NCBI GenBank assembly: GCA_023247815.1
Contig: JAHFFS010000075.1
Span: 1-7,164 of the forward strand
Origin: Candidatus Omnitrophota bacterium
Lineage (GTDB): Bacteria > Omnitrophota > Gorgyraeia > Zapsychrales > JANLHA01
Length of the DNA: 7,164 nucleotides
Direction of reading: 5' to 3'
Positions 6,301-7,164 of the stretch are shown here, in pieces. Positions within the stretch are counted from its first letter, which is position 1; every line of letters begins with the position of its first letter. The notes under the pieces were generated by a model. The model searched no databases and was not told where the DNA came from. It saw nothing but the letters and a program-made list of their open reading frames with translations. The translations under genes were made by a program, and so were the position numbers.

Positions 6301-7164
6301 CCAATAATTTAGCCAAAAAATCAAGATGGCGTTCTAACAATTCAGTAACATCTTTCGCACGATAATGCCGGTCTAATTTTGTTGGGTCTCGCTTATTAAG
6401 GGCACTTAATACGCGATTGAGCTCAGACAAAACAGGGGTGAAGTCAATACCTTGCAGCGCCATTTGCGGATTCTCCAAATGATCCCTGATTAAAAGCTCA
6501 GAATGAGTCAGCAGATTGCCCAAATTGCTTAACATTAAATCCGTACGAGAAAAAGCCGCACTACCAGCATCTGTTTCCGGATAAAGCGGGATGTTATAAA
6601 GAGAATAAATACGTTTTTTGTAGTCATGCACCCGTATTCCTTTATTAAGCGGCAAATGACGAACTGTAGTTTTATCCACTGCTGTACTTCCGGGGACCCG
6701 TGGATGATACATCAGGGTCGCTGTACCATCATCCATGATCACAATAGGGTTTTCACTTTCAATGATCTGTCCATATTGACCCATATCTTGCTGCATGCCG
6801 GGTGATGCGCTTGTCACTCGATATTTCCCCCCCGTACCGGTCTCCGATACAATGATGTATTCATTTTCATCAATGGTGCCATCTGGCTTTTCTCGAAAAA
6901 CCGGAAGTAAATGCTCTCCCCATGGATCTTGTAATTGTGATCTATTTGCCCAGGGCCCTTCAAATTTGTAATCGATAACCGGACTTACCTCCATATTGAC
7001 ATAGCCCACACCTAATACGCGATCATATTTTCTAATATACCAATCCCCACTGGGTAAAATCACCAGCTGGCTGGTATCAGAAGCATTTGAATAATAAAAA
7101 TCAGATAGATAAGATCCATCGTATCGCTTTTCAAACGGTTTCATAGAAACGACATTGCGTATCA
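3332..7164 (-). CDS. Giant membrane-anchored protein with DUF58-like region and Omnitrophota-type C-terminal tail; 5' end probably outside the window
   Basis: The frame runs from the window edge to TAG at 3334-3332. Its first ATG is at 7144 (1270 residues, used for numbering). Six in-frame sense codons precede that ATG without a stop, there is no Shine-Dalgarno and no signal peptide follows, so the true start is probably upstream. Function is unknown. Residues about 1-190 are rich in Tyr, Gly and Asp with short beta-like strings (L-P-S-G-D-W-Y, then M-D-D-G-T-A-T-L-M-Y). Residues about 205-560 are helical. One membrane span lies at about 571-589 (W-L-I-S-G-T-L-L-M-W-M-I-G-I-L-Y-F-L-A), followed by lysines, which suggests the C-terminal half is cytoplasmic. 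After another helical part, residues 920-975 match the core of DUF58, including P-G-E-D-V-R-R-M-D and A-R-A-T-A-K-T-G. An acidic linker (1152-1192) leads to a conserved-looking tail (1208-1270). Terminator and spacing suggest it is not co-transcribed with the gene below. Confidence 0.92.
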   Translation of the reverse strand, partial: IRNVVSMKPFEKRYDGSYLSDFYYSNASDTSQLVILPSGDWYIRKYDRVLGVGYVNMEVSPVIDYKFEGPWANRSQLQDPWGEHLLPVFREKPDGTIDENEYIIVSETGTGGKYRVTSASPGMQQDMGQYGQIIESENPIVIMDDGTATLMYHPRVPGSTAVDKTTVRHLPLNKGIRVHDYKKRIYSLYNIPLYPETDAGSAAFSRTDLMLSNLGNLLTHSELLIRDHLENPQMALQGIDFTPVLSELNRVLSALNKRDPTKLDRHYRAKDVTELLERHLDFLAKLLGSKSLGLGSTFEIVSDIKRMEVLRRLKDYCVKNGEYNLFLKFGIAVKQHIKQMGIQQKQYSVDVLNEIKNSLTPQQWEEAIHGYEKQLVLKYDLKSESARILLNDDHRESGHVAHELMMTLHEYYFSEDDLVKARKINELLAPYLANEVEFYHRYKAEVEKLTDFVRDLNLVLRVSLYVEFENEYFFDYLYNQLDVNVKDDPLDIHVSAESRNSELFKLRKQIQESNAVFKADSEYPMSLEYVDWLQEKQRINEAVNEIFEGTEFSSQELDRHSVDVSLEHLTSTISHDWLISGTLLMWMIGILYFLASSKSAKWQDADFVTRISTIDSVRKMLRKNPVYQGEGFGDEVSFQDFIAAKLEKPRGQPLKVEWTAQDREQLKAYRSQLSDWEGAVWDTIMVNPMESPKDAHRSYQERLLNLIPFACMVMVRDHPDFKDWKAMQRKLTELVKKIDPADDIYGDKKPFTLQDYYQELQGILDEFASFKFRSEEFADGAQARQLVSLIARDLDQAVPEIVSIDSALEWLNEGIEPYLFYANDMISQDLKDRIDKLFKDQSWRFKFKSLMKLSDEQLTRLAQTDVGQRIKRLILKERYPQIFNDNKELLEFRDVNEVMKSDLYNGIKVFSDGSELRSRFHDGSLSKWVGQDGYDFAGFREAQPGEDVRRMDARATAKTGKVMLRERYQEDRIQSSLLIDMRYLKGEQQVQQWSLELSNSIKVLFEDKRYSRAGIGDHELRNLIFILPDGSVNYVEIKKTVREADYVAFTQQILKMVEERYGKVEELEAQRLKVMPRRFLNEVENQTYLQQTDDIEGMTASVQEAIKENLRDVKALLAQTRGNVYFAGTPQGKRWELASQFEGSRCYWWKGQFLQLVDPQDEQLSPDQGHDELVDTLVDRGESLNDEEPDVSETNTRDVLMLTAEPSFPSVDQNGRPVGGIDLNPQFLQLDVKDTKVLNITPIQFIEEDLRVIPFNGLTPQIINMTPINVSQFLGV
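3335..3523 (-). other. C-terminal tail motif (GGID ... TPI) of the upstream giant protein
   Basis: Residues 1208-1270. The segment opens with N-G-R-P-V-G-G-I-D-L-N (1208-1218), has N-I-T-P-I (1233-1237), then F-N-G-L-T-P-Q-I-I-N-M-T-P-I (1249-1262), and ends in F-L-G-V. It is set off from the rest by an acidic, probably disordered linker. I recall endings of the type G-G-I-D-x-N plus G-F/L-x-P-x-I-I-N-x-T-P-I/V and a hydrophobic terminus from other Omnitrophota giant proteins. A sorting, anchoring or assembly role is a guess from position only. Confidence 0.55.
3920..4387 (-). other. DUF58-like / von Willebrand A-like region inside the upstream giant protein
   Basis: Residues about 920-1075. 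Seen: G-Q-D-G-Y-D-F-A-G-F-R (924-934), P-G-E-D-V-R-R-M-D (938-946), A-R-A-T-A-K-T-G-K (947-955) and S-S-L-L-I-D (969-974). DUF58 proteins carry the same order: G-x-G-x-E-F, R-x-Y-x-x-G-D-D-x-R-x-I-D-W, a basic Ala/Thr-rich A-R-T-G-K stretch, then a hydrophobic strand ending in the Asp of a metal-site D-x-S-x-S. Here the Trp after M-D is Ala, and D974 is followed by M-R-Y-L, so the metal site looks degenerate. The following strand/helix alternation up to about 1075 fits a Rossmann-like A domain. DUF58 proteins usually sit beside MoxR-type AAA ATPases; none is in this window. Confidence 0.65.

Noticed and set aside
7141..7164. ATG at 7155 with a TGA overlapping the ATG at 7144, suggesting a translationally coupled upstream gene
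   Set aside because: That frame has a TGA at 7164-7162, leaving only a four-codon reading frame, so no upstream gene can end there.

Overview
The window looks like a metagenomic fragment from an uncultivated bacterium, most likely of the Omnitrophota (candidate phylum OP3). The assignment rests on my memory of protein wording, not on a search. The left-hand protein carries blocks around W-V-N-L-S-P-Y, D-Y-L-L-K-Q-x-T-A-S-L-I-Y-P-E and N-T-F-N-K-V-W-I-V-P that I associate with hypothetical proteins of that phylum. The right-hand protein ends in a G-G-I-D-L-N ... T-P-x-I-I-N-x-T-P-I tail of the kind I associate with its very large proteins.

Almost all of the DNA is taken up by two giant genes in tandem on the minus strand. 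The upstream gene (7164 to 3332) encodes at least 1270 residues. It may be cut at its 5' end, since no in-frame stop separates its first ATG from the window edge and no Shine-Dalgarno precedes that ATG. It has a beta-rich N-terminal part, a long helical part, one membrane span (about 571-589), a second helical part, a DUF58-like / von Willebrand A-like region (about 920-1075), an acidic linker and the C-terminal tail motif. The downstream gene (3162 to beyond base 1) encodes at least 1054 residues with no stop in the window. It has a signal peptide, a conserved block, an H-E-x-x-E motif, coiled-coil segments, a Pro/Ala/Glu linker, a late membrane span and a charged tail that runs off the edge.

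The 169-bp gap holds a clear minus-strand intrinsic terminator built from two 13-base arms, each of which is nearly palindromic itself. It also holds a candidate -10 box and a weak ribosome binding site for the downstream gene. The two genes are therefore probably separate transcription units. They also differ in base composition: about 41% GC upstream and about 53% downstream, from hand-counted lines. Both look like envelope-associated proteins of unknown function. No RNA gene, CRISPR array or transposase gene is visible, and nothing on the plus strand is convincing as a gene.
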